DNA of 64,000 bases from Flavobacteriaceae bacterium R38 (GCA_009901575.1 WXYP01000007.1:124001-188000); one strand, 5' to 3'; shown: positions 23,046-32,252, numbered from the stretch's first letter. Numbers and translations are program-made. Notes: generated by a model not told the origin, from the sequence alone.

Positions 23046-24375
23046 ATTAAAACTAATTATAAAAAGAGAATATTTAGCAAAGGTTAGAAATAAATCTTTT
23101 ATAATTATGACCATTTTGAGTCCGCTTCTTATCGTAGGAATGGTTGCATTAGTGGTGTTCTTGACTAAAGTTAATGCAGATCAAAAAAAGGTTATAGCTG
23201 TATTTGATGAAAGTTTTTTATTTGCAGAATCTTTCAAAGCAACAAGTACCGAATCGTTTCTATTATTTCATGAGTTAAGTTTAAAAGAAGCTAAAGACTC
23301 GGTAAATGCTATGGGATATTACGGATTGTTACATATCCCAAATAGAGAAAATATAGATGCTATTGCAGAAAACACTGCTTTTTATTCTGGTAAAGCACCT
23401 TCAATCAGTATTTTATCGTCTATGGAAACTATTATAGAAAATAAAATCAGAGAGAAGAAATTAACAAAATACGGACTTGGGGAACGCGATTTACAAGAAA
23501 TAAGTAAAAGTTTTGAACTCAAAACCGAAAGCTTTACAGGAGAACGTAACTTAAAAGGAGTGAATGAAATTAAAGCTATCATTGGAGGTGCTTTTGGTTA
23601 TCTCATCATGATGTTCATTATTATTTATGGTGCTTTTGTAATGCGAAGCGTTATTGAAGAGAAAACCAGCAGGATAATAGAAGTCATAATTTCATCTGTA
23701 AAGCCTTTTCAATTAATGTTAGGGAAAATTTTAGGTACTGCTATGGCAGGAGTGACCCAATTTGTTATCTGGATAATTTCTGCAGGAATCTTATCCATGA
23801 TTCTTTTTTCGGTGATGGGGATAAGTATAGGAGAGCTTAACTCAACCGCAAATTTACCTCCGGATGCAATAGATACAATGACTAAAATTTCTGAATCTCA
23901 AAGTGAAATTCAATTGTATGTTACAGAGCTTAGTAAACTTCCTATTATTACGCTTATCGTGTCTTTTATTATTTATTTTATACTAGGTTACCTTATTTAT
24001 AGTTCTATTTATGCTGCGATAGGAGCTGCAGTAGATAATGAAACAGATACACAACAGTTTATGATACCGGTAATAATGCCATTAATGTTGGCGATATATG
24101 TTGGTTTTTTCTCAGTTTTTGAGAATCCGCATGGCCCCATAGCTGTTGGCTTTTCATTGTTTCCGTTAACTTCTCCTATTGTGATGTTAATGCGGTTACC
24201 CTCAGGGATTGGAGCAGATGGAGTTCCGTTATGGCAATTAATAACATCTGTAATATTGCTTATTGGAACATTTGTTTTTATTGTATGGCTGGCTTCAAAA
24301 ATTTACAGGGTAGGAATATTGATGTATGGAAAAAAACCTAGCTATAAAGAATTGTATAAATGGCTAAAATATTAG
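23038..24375 (+). CDS. ABC transporter permease, NatB-like
   Basis: 445 residues, ABC-2 type permease. One N-terminal helix (about 20-42) is followed by a large extracytoplasmic domain (about 45-180), then about five helices from residue 185 on, with conserved ERKTSR-like EEKTSRIIEVIISSVKPFQL and GKILGTAMAGVTQFVIW. ATG 23038 lies inside the ATPase gene end. The long external loop is typical of NatB/YhaP exporters. It acts with the ATPase at 22107. Confidence 0.9.
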   Translation: MDKLKLIIKREYLAKVRNKSFIIMTILSPLLIVGMVALVVFLTKVNADQKKVIAVFDESFLFAESFKATSTESFLLFHELSLKEAKDSVNAMGYYGLLHIPNRENIDAIAENTAFYSGKAPSISILSSMETIIENKIREKKLTKYGLGERDLQEISKSFELKTESFTGERNLKGVNEIKAIIGGAFGYLIMMFIIIYGAFVMRSVIEEKTSRIIEVIISSVKPFQLMLGKILGTAMAGVTQFVIWIISAGILSMILFSVMGISIGELNSTANLPPDAIDTMTKISESQSEIQLYVTELSKLPIITLIVSFIIYFILGYLIYSSIYAAIGAAVDNETDTQQFMIPVIMPLMLAIYVGFFSVFENPHGPIAVGFSLFPLTSPIVMLMRLPSGIGADGVPLWQLITSVILLIGTFVFIVWLASKIYRVGILMYGKKPSYKELYKWLKY

Positions 24376-24474
24376 AATGAAACCCGATGCAATTAAAAAA
24401 AATCTGTTAATAGTTTTATAATGCTTATTTTAAGCGTCAGGAACCCATCTGTCCATCAAAAAAAATAAAAACAG

Positions 24475-25314
24475 ATGAAAGAAATTAAAGATTTTCTATC
24501 ATTAGATATATATAAAACAGAAGGAGTATCAATTACTATCGGTACATTCCTTCTCATTATCATAAGCTGTATTCTGGCTTTTTATCTTTTGAAATTAATA
24601 AGAAAACTTATTACTTCTAAATTACCTGAAGAAGACAAAAATAAGTTTGTCAGCATCTTTAAATTTATTAATTACCTTGTTTATGTACTGGTAATTGTAG
24701 TAGTGCTAAGTACTTCCGGGGTTAATTTGACAGTCTTACTAACAGCATCTGCTGCACTGTTTGTAGGTTTAGGATTTGCACTTCAACACTTGTTCTTAGA
24801 TATTATTTCGGGAATACTCATCATATTAGATCAATCGTTGCATGTTGGAGATATTATTGAAGTGGAAAATAAAGTTGGTAAGGTTTTTGATATCAGGTTG
24901 CGGACTACCAGGGCACTAACAAGAGATGATAAAGTGATAGTTATTCCGAATCATAAGTTTTTAACTGATAGTATATACAATTATACACAGAATCATAAGA
25001 TGACAAGAGAATCGGTTAAAGTTGGAGTTGCTTATGGTAGTAATACAGAATTGGTAGAAGAATTGCTTTTAGAATGTGTGGCAGAACAGGGAGGAGTTCT
25101 CAAAAAACCAAAACCGATAGTGCTTTTTGAAGATTTTGGAGATTCGGCACTATTATTTGGAATCCACTTTTATGTTTCAGACAGTTACATAGATCCGAAA
25201 ATTAAGAGTGATATCCGATACAGAATAGATAAAAAATTTAGAGAAAATAATATTGAAATTCCTTTTCCACAGCGAGATGTTCATCTTAAAAATGGATCAG
25301 TTGCAAAAAAATAA
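24475..25314 (+). CDS. small-conductance mechanosensitive channel, MscS family
   Basis: 279 residues. Three membrane helices are seen (about 19-42, 64-82, 87-112); the third, pore-lining one is rich in Gly and Ala (LTASAALFVGLGFALQHLFL). The cytoplasmic beta domain follows (HVGDIIEVENKVGKVFDIRL, VIVIPNHKFLTDSIYNYTQN) and then the alpha/beta cage end (IPFPQRDVHL). It releases osmolytes on hypo-osmotic shock. A 99-base gap separates it from the ABC pair, and the next gene starts 9 bases after its stop. Confidence 0.93.
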   Translation: MKEIKDFLSLDIYKTEGVSITIGTFLLIIISCILAFYLLKLIRKLITSKLPEEDKNKFVSIFKFINYLVYVLVIVVVLSTSGVNLTVLLTASAALFVGLGFALQHLFLDIISGILIILDQSLHVGDIIEVENKVGKVFDIRLRTTRALTRDDKVIVIPNHKFLTDSIYNYTQNHKMTRESVKVGVAYGSNTELVEELLLECVAEQGGVLKKPKPIVLFEDFGDSALLFGIHFYVSDSYIDPKIKSDIRYRIDKKFRENNIEIPFPQRDVHLKNGSVAKK

Positions 25315-25323
25315 ATAAAGACA

Positions 25324-26196
25324 TTGAGAACAGTACGAATATTTTTTTTAGTCATTACATTTTTATCAACATTAGGGATTACTGCCCAGATTAGCGATTT
25401 GGGAGGTATTGATTATACATCGACTATCGGTGATGGAGACGATCCTGATTTTAATCGGATTAGAGTATGGGTTAATATTCCAACTAAGCTTAAGAAGAAA
25501 GATCATTTTTTAGTCAACGGATTGAGATATAGCAATGCTAAAATTAACTTCGATAGAATAGAGAGCTTTTCAACTACAGATCTCGAAGAATTTCATACCC
25601 TGGAATACACTTTAGGGTATACTTTTCTGCTAAATGAGAAATGGAGATTTACAGCTCAAATAGCTCCGAGACTTACGTCAAATTTAACCGACAATATTAG
25701 TGCTGATGATTTTATAATAAATGGAGGTATTATTTTAATCAGAACGTTAAGTGGTGAGAAGAGATCAAGATTGTCATTAGGGCTTACCTATAGCCAGACC
25801 ATCGGGATACCAGCTCCGATACCGTTTGTAACCTATTGGAGGGAAATAAATAAAAACCTGACATATACCCTGGGTTTTCCTATTACGAAAGTTAAATATT
25901 TCTTTGATCAGAAGAAAAGTAGTTTAGAAACTTTTGTCCGCATAGACGGTTATTTTGCAAATCTGAGTAATGATATTGTAATAGATGGAAACACTGCGGA
26001 GTCCATATCACTTTCCCAAGTGATTGTAGGTTTAGGTTTTGATAAATATTATGGAAAACATGCAAATATATTTGCAAAAGCCGGTTATACATTGAGAAAT
26101 TCGTTAAGGCTTAATGAAGGTTTAAGTGATGAGGTTTTTGATTTTGATCTTTCCAATGCTTTTTTCTTAAGAGCCGGATTTAAATTTAATTTTTAG
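25324..26196 (+). CDS. outer-membrane beta-barrel-like protein, DUF6268-like
   Basis: 290 residues from a TTG start (RTVRIFFLVITFLSTLGITA, a signal peptide); no ATG gives one. The mature part is made of alternating amphipathic strands (LSLGLTYSQTIGIPAPIPFV, NIFAKAGYTLRN) and ends FFLRAGFKFNF, with the terminal Phe common in outer-membrane barrels. It resembles the DUF6268 family, which I name with moderate certainty. It starts 9 bases after the MscS gene and 5 bases before the response regulator, so it is in the same transcript. Function unknown. Confidence 0.75.
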   Translation: MRTVRIFFLVITFLSTLGITAQISDLGGIDYTSTIGDGDDPDFNRIRVWVNIPTKLKKKDHFLVNGLRYSNAKINFDRIESFSTTDLEEFHTLEYTLGYTFLLNEKWRFTAQIAPRLTSNLTDNISADDFIINGGIILIRTLSGEKRSRLSLGLTYSQTIGIPAPIPFVTYWREINKNLTYTLGFPITKVKYFFDQKKSSLETFVRIDGYFANLSNDIVIDGNTAESISLSQVIVGLGFDKYYGKHANIFAKAGYTLRNSLRLNEGLSDEVFDFDLSNAFFLRAGFKFNF

Positions 26197-26201
26197 AAAA
26201 T

Positions 26202-27371
26202 ATGTCGAAAATATTAATAATAGAAGATGAGGCAGCAATACGTAGAGTATTGGTAAAAATATTATCAGAAGAAAGTGAGACGTATCATGTAGATGAAGCA
26301 GAAGACGGGCAGTCAGGCCTTGATAAGATAAAGAAAGAGGATTACGATCTTGTTTTATGTGATATTAAAATGCCTAAAAAAGACGGAGTTGAAGTATTGG
26401 AAGAAGCCAAAAAGATAAAACCTGAAACTCCTTTTGTAATGATATCGGGGCATGGAGATTTAGATACAGCTGTAAATACAATGCGATTAGGAGCTTACGA
26501 TTATATATCTAAACCACCAGATCTTAATCGTCTGCTAAATACGGTTAGAAATGCATTAGACAGGAAAGAATTAGTTGTTCAAAATAAAGAACTTAAAAAG
26601 AAGGTGAGTAAGAATTATGAGATGATTGGTGAAAGTGCTGAAATAAATCATATTAAAGATATGATAGAAAAAGTAGCACCCACAGATGCTCGTGTTCTGA
26701 TCACCGGACCAAACGGAACAGGAAAAGAATTGGTCTCGCATTGGTTACATCAAAAAAGTGATCGCTCAGGTGGCCCTATGATTGAGGTCAATTGTGCTGC
26801 AATTCCATCAGAGTTGATTGAAAGTGAGTTGTTCGGACATGTAAAAGGGGCTTTTACATCAGCTGTAAAAGACAGGGCAGGTAAGTTTGAAGCAGCTAAT
26901 GGAGGAACAATATTTTTGGATGAAATAGGAGATATGAGCCTTTCGGCACAGGCAAAGGTGCTAAGAGCGCTACAAGAAAATAAAATTTCCCGGGTAGGTA
27001 GTGATAAAGACATTAAAGTTAATGTCAGAGTAATAGCCGCAACAAATAAAAATTTACAGAAAGAAATAAAAGACGGAAAATTCAGGGAAGATTTATATCA
27101 CAGATTAGCAGTTATTTTAATTCAGGTACCTGCATTAAATGACAGGAGAGAAGATATTCCGTTATTGATTGCGCATTTTTCTAAAAAAATTGGGAGTGAG
27201 CAAGGAGCTTTGCCTAAGAAGTTCTCTGATAAAGCAATTGAATTATTAAAACAATACGATTGGACAGGGAATATAAGAGAGCTCAGAAATGTTGTAGAAC
27301 GGTTAATCATTTTAAGCGGAACAGAAGTCACCGAAGACGATGTAAAATTGTTTGCCTCCAAGAAAAAATAG
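26202..27371 (+). CDS. sigma-54 activator / response regulator lacking a DNA-binding domain
   Basis: 389 residues. A receiver domain (1-120) has phospho-acceptor D54 in VLCDIKMPKKDG. An AAA+ sigma-54 activation domain (about 140-370) has Walker A GPNGTGKE (169-176), a GAFTSA loop at 216-221 in place of GAFTGA, and Walker B GGTIFLDEIGD (234-244). The protein stops 20 or so residues after the AAA+ domain (TEVTEDDVKLFASKKK), so the usual Fis-type helix-turn-helix is missing. No histidine kinase is adjacent. It would act on sigma-54 promoters without binding a specific enhancer, or through a partner. A terminator follows directly. Confidence 0.9.
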   Translation: MSKILIIEDEAAIRRVLVKILSEESETYHVDEAEDGQSGLDKIKKEDYDLVLCDIKMPKKDGVEVLEEAKKIKPETPFVMISGHGDLDTAVNTMRLGAYDYISKPPDLNRLLNTVRNALDRKELVVQNKELKKKVSKNYEMIGESAEINHIKDMIEKVAPTDARVLITGPNGTGKELVSHWLHQKSDRSGGPMIEVNCAAIPSELIESELFGHVKGAFTSAVKDRAGKFEAANGGTIFLDEIGDMSLSAQAKVLRALQENKISRVGSDKDIKVNVRVIAATNKNLQKEIKDGKFREDLYHRLAVILIQVPALNDRREDIPLLIAHFSKKIGSEQGALPKKFSDKAIELLKQYDWTGNIRELRNVVERLIILSGTEVTEDDVKLFASKKK

Positions 27372-27398
27372 AAAAAACCACCGAAAGGTGGTTTTTTT
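27372..27398 (+). terminator. terminator of the 22-27 kb gene group
   Basis: AAAAACCACC at 27373-27382 pairs with GGTGGTTTTT at 27387-27396 around a GAAA tetraloop, then more T. It starts at the stop codon of the response regulator gene. Confidence 0.9.
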
Positions 27399-27425
27399 AT
27401 TTCAATTTAAAAAAGAGTATGTATA

Positions 27426-28256
27426 TCAATTTTGATAAGCACAACCTTCTAGTCCGTTTAATGCTTGTCTTGCTATTTCTTTAGCTTTCTCTGTATAATA
27501 ACGCTTAGTACCTTTTAGCGATTCTGATTCCAGAGCTTTTTCTGCTCTCAGGTAACTATCCTGGATAATACTATAAGCTTCTTCACAACCCAATATTTCG
27601 GTTAATTCTGTAATTGATTTCTCGAAATTTTGAAGGGCTTGCTCAGCCTTTACTTTTAACCGGATTTGCTGTTGCAATTCTTTTTGACGCGCTATTTCCC
27701 GTTGTTCTGCCAGCTTTCGTTGTTCCTCCAATTCTAAATCGAGCTTTCGTTGTTCTTCCAGCAGCTTTTGTTGTTGTTCTTTAAGTCTTTTTTGCTGATC
27801 CAAGATCTTTTTTTCATTTAATCTCTCAACATCATCACTTCCGTTATCAGATACGTATTCATCATCAGGAAAAGTAGTTTGCTTTTTTCCTGAAGTACAC
27901 ATTTCTAATGAACTGATTAGATTTTGAGCATCTGCATATGCTTTTTTTACATAAAATCTACCTTTATCCCAATCATTTGGTTCAGCAGCTTTTTTTAGAT
28001 TTTCAGATCCTTGAGTTATGGCGTTTAATGCTTCCTGGCATCCGCAATTTTCAATCAAGGCTTTTGTTTTTTCAAAAGCTTCTAAAGCACGTTCTGCATA
28101 ATATTTTTGATGATCAAAATTATCTGCTTTTAAAGATTTTTTTGCGTGGGAAAGCGCATAAGTTGCCGGAGAATGTGCTTCTGCACAATCTATTCCAGAC
28201 GCTTCGATACTATTAAATCCAAAGAGAATCCATAGTAAAATGAATGAAGTTTTCAT
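27426..28256 (-). CDS. secreted protein with three Cys-bracketed helical repeats and a coiled coil
   Basis: 276 residues with a signal peptide (MKTSFILLWILFGFNSIEAS). Three similar units can be aligned by eye: residues about 24-72 (CAEAHSPATYALSHAKKSL, KYYAERALEAFEKTKALIE), 73-118 (CQEALNAITQGSENLKKAAE, RFYVKKAYADAQNLISSLE) and 223-273 (CEEAYSIIQDSYLRAEKALE, RYYTEKAKEIARQALNGLE). Each starts with Cys-x-Glu-Ala and ends in Cys. Between units 2 and 3 lies a Gln/Glu/Lys-rich coiled coil (about 140-210). No enzyme motif is seen. Function unknown; a scaffold or binding role in the periplasm is possible. Confidence 0.75.
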   Translation of the reverse strand: MKTSFILLWILFGFNSIEASGIDCAEAHSPATYALSHAKKSLKADNFDHQKYYAERALEAFEKTKALIENCGCQEALNAITQGSENLKKAAEPNDWDKGRFYVKKAYADAQNLISSLEMCTSGKKQTTFPDDEYVSDNGSDDVERLNEKKILDQQKRLKEQQQKLLEEQRKLDLELEEQRKLAEQREIARQKELQQQIRLKVKAEQALQNFEKSITELTEILGCEEAYSIIQDSYLRAEKALESESLKGTKRYYTEKAKEIARQALNGLEGCAYQN

Positions 28257-28380
28257 GATAGTTAAGTTTATTTTTAAGCATTTTGGGTACTACAATGATA
28301 CGATTTTCTTTCAAAACGGAAAAATTAATGGTTTATTTTTTAGAAAATGAAGAATTGGTAACTATTCATACTTTTCTTAG

Positions 28381-28388
28381 TATCTTTA
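28381..28388 (+). promoter_or_regulatory. -7 element for the polyphosphate kinase gene
   Basis: TATCTTTA, one mismatch to TAnnTTTG, 23 bases before the ATG at 28411, with ATTGG at 28353-28357 as a weak -33 element 23 bases upstream. Confidence 0.4.
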
Positions 28389-28410
28389 AAACCTATATTT
28401 AAAATACCTT

Positions 28411-29289
28411 ATGAAAAAAGTATTCATTGATGATTACAAGGTGGCTTCGCCAATACAACTGAATGACAGAAATACTCACGAAGATTTAGATGTATCTAAA
28501 AAGAAATTAGAAAACGAATTAGAAGAAATTCGGGAAGAACTAGGAGAATTTCAAGATACGGTATATGCACATGGTAAATATGGAGTACTTATTTGTATAC
28601 AGGGAATGGATACTGCGGGAAAAGACAGTATGATTCGTGAAGTTTTTAAAGATTTTAATACACGAGGTATTGTTGTGCATAGTTTTAAAGTCCCAACAGA
28701 ACTAGAGTTGGATCACGATTATTTATGGAGGCATTATATTGCTCTTCCTGCCCGAGGCAAATTCAGTATATTTAATCGTACACATTATGAAAATGTATTG
28801 GTAACTAGAGTGCACCCTGAGTATATTATGAATGAAAACATACCGGGTATTGATAGCGTAGATAAAATAGACCAGGCATTTTGGGAGAAGCGCTTTGAGC
28901 AAATAAACAATTTCGAAAAGCATGTCGCTGAAAATGGTACAATCATCTTCAAATTCTTTTTAAACCTATCCAAAAAAGAACAAAAAAACAGGTTGTTAAG
29001 AAGAATTGAGTTAAAGAAGAAAAATTGGAAATTTTCTCCCGGAGATCTTAAAGAAAGAAAATTATGGGATGCTTATCAGGAATGCTATGAGGAAGCAATA
29101 AATAAAACATCTAAAAAATATGCTCCCTGGTATATCATACCGGCAGATAATAAAGATGCAGCAAGAGTAATTGTGGCAAGTATTTTGCTGAAAGAACTAA
29201 AAAAATATAAAAGCATCGAAGAACCTGAACTAGAACCAGAAATAAAAGCAAGTCTTAACGAATTTAGAAAACAATTAGAATCAGAATAA
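28411..29289 (+). CDS. polyphosphate kinase 2 family protein
   Basis: 292 residues, single PPK2 domain. Walker A is GMDTAGKDS (65-73). Downstream are the family segments FKVPTELELDHDYLWRHYIA, FNRTHYENVLVTRVHPEY and FFLNLSKKEQKNRLLRRIEL. PPK2 enzymes transfer phosphate between polyphosphate and nucleotides; the class (NDP or NMP kinase) cannot be read off safely. Cytoplasmic. ATG at 28411. The M28 peptidase follows after 30 bases and may share the transcript. Confidence 0.92.
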   Translation: MKKVFIDDYKVASPIQLNDRNTHEDLDVSKKKLENELEEIREELGEFQDTVYAHGKYGVLICIQGMDTAGKDSMIREVFKDFNTRGIVVHSFKVPTELELDHDYLWRHYIALPARGKFSIFNRTHYENVLVTRVHPEYIMNENIPGIDSVDKIDQAFWEKRFEQINNFEKHVAENGTIIFKFFLNLSKKEQKNRLLRRIELKKKNWKFSPGDLKERKLWDAYQECYEEAINKTSKKYAPWYIIPADNKDAARVIVASILLKELKKYKSIEEPELEPEIKASLNEFRKQLESE

Positions 29290-29319
29290 TAAAATAATAT
29301 ACACTCAAAAAGCAAATAA

Positions 29320-30696
29320 ATGAGAAAACTTCTTTTTATCATATTGTTGATTACTGTGAATGTATTTTCACAAAATGAAGATGAAAAACAATTAAAGAAA
29401 ATTTATGATGCATCGTTAACTAAAGGACAAAGTTACGAATGGCTTAAATATTTATCGAATCAGATAGGAGGAAGGTTATCGGGTTCTCTTAATGCGGAAA
29501 AAGCAGTTAAATACACCAAAAAACAATTAGATTCTCTTGGATTAGACCGGGTATGGTTACAACCTGTTATGGTGCCTAAATGGGTTAGAGGAACCGCCGA
29601 GTTTGCCTATATAGAAACTGCTCCGGGTGTAACTACAAATGTTCCGATTTGTGCGTTAGGAGGTTCTGTAGCTACGCCTTCCGGCGGATTAAAGGCAAAT
29701 GTAATAGAAGTAAAAAGTTTAGATGAACTTGCAGCCATCGGGCCTGAAAAAATAGAAGGTAAAATTGTATTCTTTAACAGACCTATGCAGGCAGATTTAA
29801 TCAATACATTTCAAGCGTATGGCGGGTGTGTAGATCAACGTTCTTCGGGTGCAAGAGAAGCTGCAAAATTTGGCGCAGCAGGTGTAATTGTCAGATCGAT
29901 GAATCTTCGTTTAGACGATTTTCCACATACCGGAGGTACAAATTATGGTGACCTTCAGCTTGATCAAAGAATTCCTGCAGCAGCAATTAGCACCAATGGC
30001 GCAGAATTATTAAGCTCTCTGTTGACTTTAAACCCTGATCTTCAGTTTTATTTTAAACAAACCTGCAGACAGTTCGACGATGTATTATCTTATAACGTAA
30101 TAGGAGAGATAAAAGGAAGCGAATTTCCGGATGAAGTATTAGTTGTAGGCGGACATCTGGATTCATGGGATTTAGGAGATGGATCACATGATGATGGTGC
30201 TGGATGTGTACAAAGTATGGAAGTGTTAAGGTTGATTAAAGAAACCGGATATCAACCGAAGCGTACGATTAGAGTAGTTCTTTTTATGAATGAAGAAAAC
30301 GGTTTAAGGGGAGGTAGAAAATATGCAGCAGAAGCTAAAGCCAAAGGAGAAAGACATGTTTTTGCTCTTGAGAGTGATTCAGGCGGATTTACCCCTCGTG
30401 GTTTTTCATTTGATTGTTCTGATGAGAATTTTGCAAGAATTGAAGGATGGAAATCATTATTTGAACCTTATTTAATTCATCTTTTTGAACAAGGTGGCAG
30501 TGGAGCCGATATTGGTCCATTGAAAGATGATCAAATTGTTTTAGCTGGATTAAGGCCAGATTCTCAGCGTTATTTTGATTATCACCACGCAGAGAACGAT
30601 ACTTTTGATGCGATTAATAAGAGAGAATTAGAATTAGGAGCAGCTACAATGGCTTCTTTAATTTATCTTGTAGATAAATACGGAACTTTAAAATAA
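29320..30696 (+). CDS. secreted M28 family metallopeptidase with PA domain
   Basis: 458 residues with a signal peptide (MRKLLFIILLITVNVFSQ). A protease-associated insert lies at about 125-240. The M28 zinc ligands are recognisable: GGHLDSWDLG (His), DGSHDDGAGC (bridging Asp), FMNEENGLRGG (Glu pair), LESDSGG (Asp) and YHHAENDTFD (His). It is probably an aminopeptidase or carboxypeptidase releasing amino acids outside the inner membrane. A second M28 enzyme without the PA insert is at 59491-60525. Confidence 0.9.
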   Translation: MRKLLFIILLITVNVFSQNEDEKQLKKIYDASLTKGQSYEWLKYLSNQIGGRLSGSLNAEKAVKYTKKQLDSLGLDRVWLQPVMVPKWVRGTAEFAYIETAPGVTTNVPICALGGSVATPSGGLKANVIEVKSLDELAAIGPEKIEGKIVFFNRPMQADLINTFQAYGGCVDQRSSGAREAAKFGAAGVIVRSMNLRLDDFPHTGGTNYGDLQLDQRIPAAAISTNGAELLSSLLTLNPDLQFYFKQTCRQFDDVLSYNVIGEIKGSEFPDEVLVVGGHLDSWDLGDGSHDDGAGCVQSMEVLRLIKETGYQPKRTIRVVLFMNEENGLRGGRKYAAEAKAKGERHVFALESDSGGFTPRGFSFDCSDENFARIEGWKSLFEPYLIHLFEQGGSGADIGPLKDDQIVLAGLRPDSQRYFDYHHAENDTFDAINKRELELGAATMASLIYLVDKYGTLK

Positions 30697-30704
30697 ATGA
30701 TGTT

Positions 30705-30750
30705 AAACTTATAGTTTTTAGGATAAAAAACTAAAGACTATAAGTTTTTC
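30705..30750 (+). terminator. terminator of the M28 peptidase gene
   Basis: AAACTTATAG at 30705-30714 pairs with CTATAAGTTT at 30738-30747, followed by TT. An inner TTTTTA/TAAAAA pairing extends it. It lies 8 bases after the stop codon. Confidence 0.65.
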
Positions 30751-30836
30751 CAAGTTTCAGAAATTATAAACTCTTTATTGTTTTCTTTAAGTAGCTTTTA
30801 GCTAAAGAATTTTTACTTATAAACGGATAGAAAAAA

Positions 30837-31190
30837 TTAAAGCCCTTCTTCTATCAGGTTTTTTAATTCTGCAGTGCTTTCTTTGGTGTATTTATTTTGC
30901 TCATTAAGAAGCTTTAGCATGTAGCTTACCCCGTTATTGGCAGTAACTCTTAAATCGGTTATCCTTTTTACAAATTCATTGATAACAACTTGTTCTTCTG
31001 GTGAAAGCTTTGAAATGATATTATTGGCAAAATCCAGAAAATCATCGATAATAGCTTCGTGTTTCTGATTTTCTTCTGCCAATTGCTGAAGTAAATTACT
31101 AATCTGCTGACCAGTTTCATTTGACTTTTTTGCAATGCGTTGTGTATAACTAAGTCTGATTAACTTAGATTCTCTATCTGAAGACTCCAT
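30837..31190 (-). CDS. helical hypothetical protein
   Basis: 117 residues, with no signal peptide or membrane segment. It looks entirely helical, with heptad-like spacing (ISNLLQQLAEENQKHEAIID, FVKRITDLRVTANNGVSYML), and so is probably a helical bundle or coiled coil. ATG at 31190. I do not recognise the family. It is divergent from the prolyl isomerase gene across about 100 bases that contain the inverted repeat GAACGT/ACGTTC (31221-31226 with 31233-31238), a possible shared control site. Confidence 0.65.
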   Translation of the reverse strand: MESSDRESKLIRLSYTQRIAKKSNETGQQISNLLQQLAEENQKHEAIIDDFLDFANNIISKLSPEEQVVINEFVKRITDLRVTANNGVSYMLKLLNEQNKYTKESTAELKNLIEEGL

Positions 31191-31259
31191 AAGTTCTTAA
31201 TTTAGGGCTATTTATTAATAGAACGTAAATTAACGTTCGTTATTGGATAGTGTAATTAT

Positions 31260-31267
31260 TATCTTTG
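31260..31267 (+). promoter_or_regulatory. -7 element of the prolyl isomerase gene
   Basis: TATCTTTG matches the consensus exactly and lies 24 bases before the ATG at 31292. This also argues against the upstream TTG at 31265, which overlaps the element, as a start. Confidence 0.6.
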
Positions 31268-31291
31268 CACCTCATTTTTAAAAAAATAATC

Positions 31292-32224
31292 ATGCAAGAA
31301 GGTATTTATGCAAAATTTAATACTTCTAAAGGGGAGATATTAGTAAAATTAACACACGATAAAACACCAGGAACAGTAGGTAATTTTGTTGGTTTGGCAG
31401 AAGGGAACCTGGAAAATGATGTAAAACCTCAAGGACAGGGATATTACAATGGATTAAAATTTCACCGTGTTATCGCAGACTTTATGATTCAGGGGGGGTG
31501 TCCTCAAGGTTCTGGAGTAGGTGGACCTGGGTATCAGTTTGACGACGAGTTTCATCCGGAGCTTAGACACAACAGGGCAGGAGTATTATCTATGGCCAAT
31601 GCAGGACCAGGAACAAACGGAAGTCAGTTTTTCATCACGCATGGAGAGACTGCATGGTTAGATGATAAACATACTGTTTTTGGATTTGTAGAAAGCGGAC
31701 AAGAGGTGGTTGATGCCATAGCACAAGGAGATGTTATTGATAGCCTGGAGATTGTAAGAGTAGGTTCTGAAGCCGAAAACTGGAATGCTATTGAGGCTTT
31801 CAGACAATTTGAAGGAAGCCGTGAAAAACGTTTAGCTGAAGAAAAACGTAAAGCAGAAGAAGCTATGGAAAAAATAGCTGCTGGTTTCGAAAAGACAGAA
31901 AGCGGACTCCGATATAAAATGATCCAAAAAGGAAATGGAGCTAAAGCTAATAAAGGGCAGGTGGTTGCTGTTCATTATGAAGGACAGTTGACTAACGGAA
32001 TGGTATTTGACTCTTCTTATAAAAGAAAACAGCCAATTGAATTTCCTTTAGGAGTAGGACAAGTTATTCCAGGTTGGGATGAAGGAATAGGTTTATTAAG
32101 TGTAGGTGATAAAGCCCGATTTGTAATTCCATCTCATTTGGCTTATGGAAAAGCAGGAGCAGGAGGTGTAATTCCACCAGACGCTACCCTTATTTTTGAT
32201 GTGGAGTTGATGTCTGTGAAATAA
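31292..32224 (+). CDS. bifunctional peptidyl-prolyl isomerase, cyclophilin plus FKBP
   Basis: About 310 residues. Residues 1-155 are a cyclophilin (FHRVIADFMIQGG, SMANAGPGTNGSQFFITHGE, WLDDKHTVFGFV). A charged helical linker (about 160-190, EKRLAEEKRKAEEAMEK) follows, and residues about 200-310 are an FKBP domain (VAVHYEGQLTNGMVFDSSYK, VIPGWDEGIGLLSVGDKARF, LAYGKAGAGGVIPPDATLIF). Both active sites look intact. No signal peptide, so it is a cytoplasmic folding helper. The start is ATG 31292, placed by the promoter element just upstream. A bidirectional terminator follows. Confidence 0.93.
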   Translation: MQEGIYAKFNTSKGEILVKLTHDKTPGTVGNFVGLAEGNLENDVKPQGQGYYNGLKFHRVIADFMIQGGCPQGSGVGGPGYQFDDEFHPELRHNRAGVLSMANAGPGTNGSQFFITHGETAWLDDKHTVFGFVESGQEVVDAIAQGDVIDSLEIVRVGSEAENWNAIEAFRQFEGSREKRLAEEKRKAEEAMEKIAAGFEKTESGLRYKMIQKGNGAKANKGQVVAVHYEGQLTNGMVFDSSYKRKQPIEFPLGVGQVIPGWDEGIGLLSVGDKARFVIPSHLAYGKAGAGGVIPPDATLIFDVELMSVK

Positions 32225-32252
32225 GAATTAAAAGAATTGAATTCTTGACATA

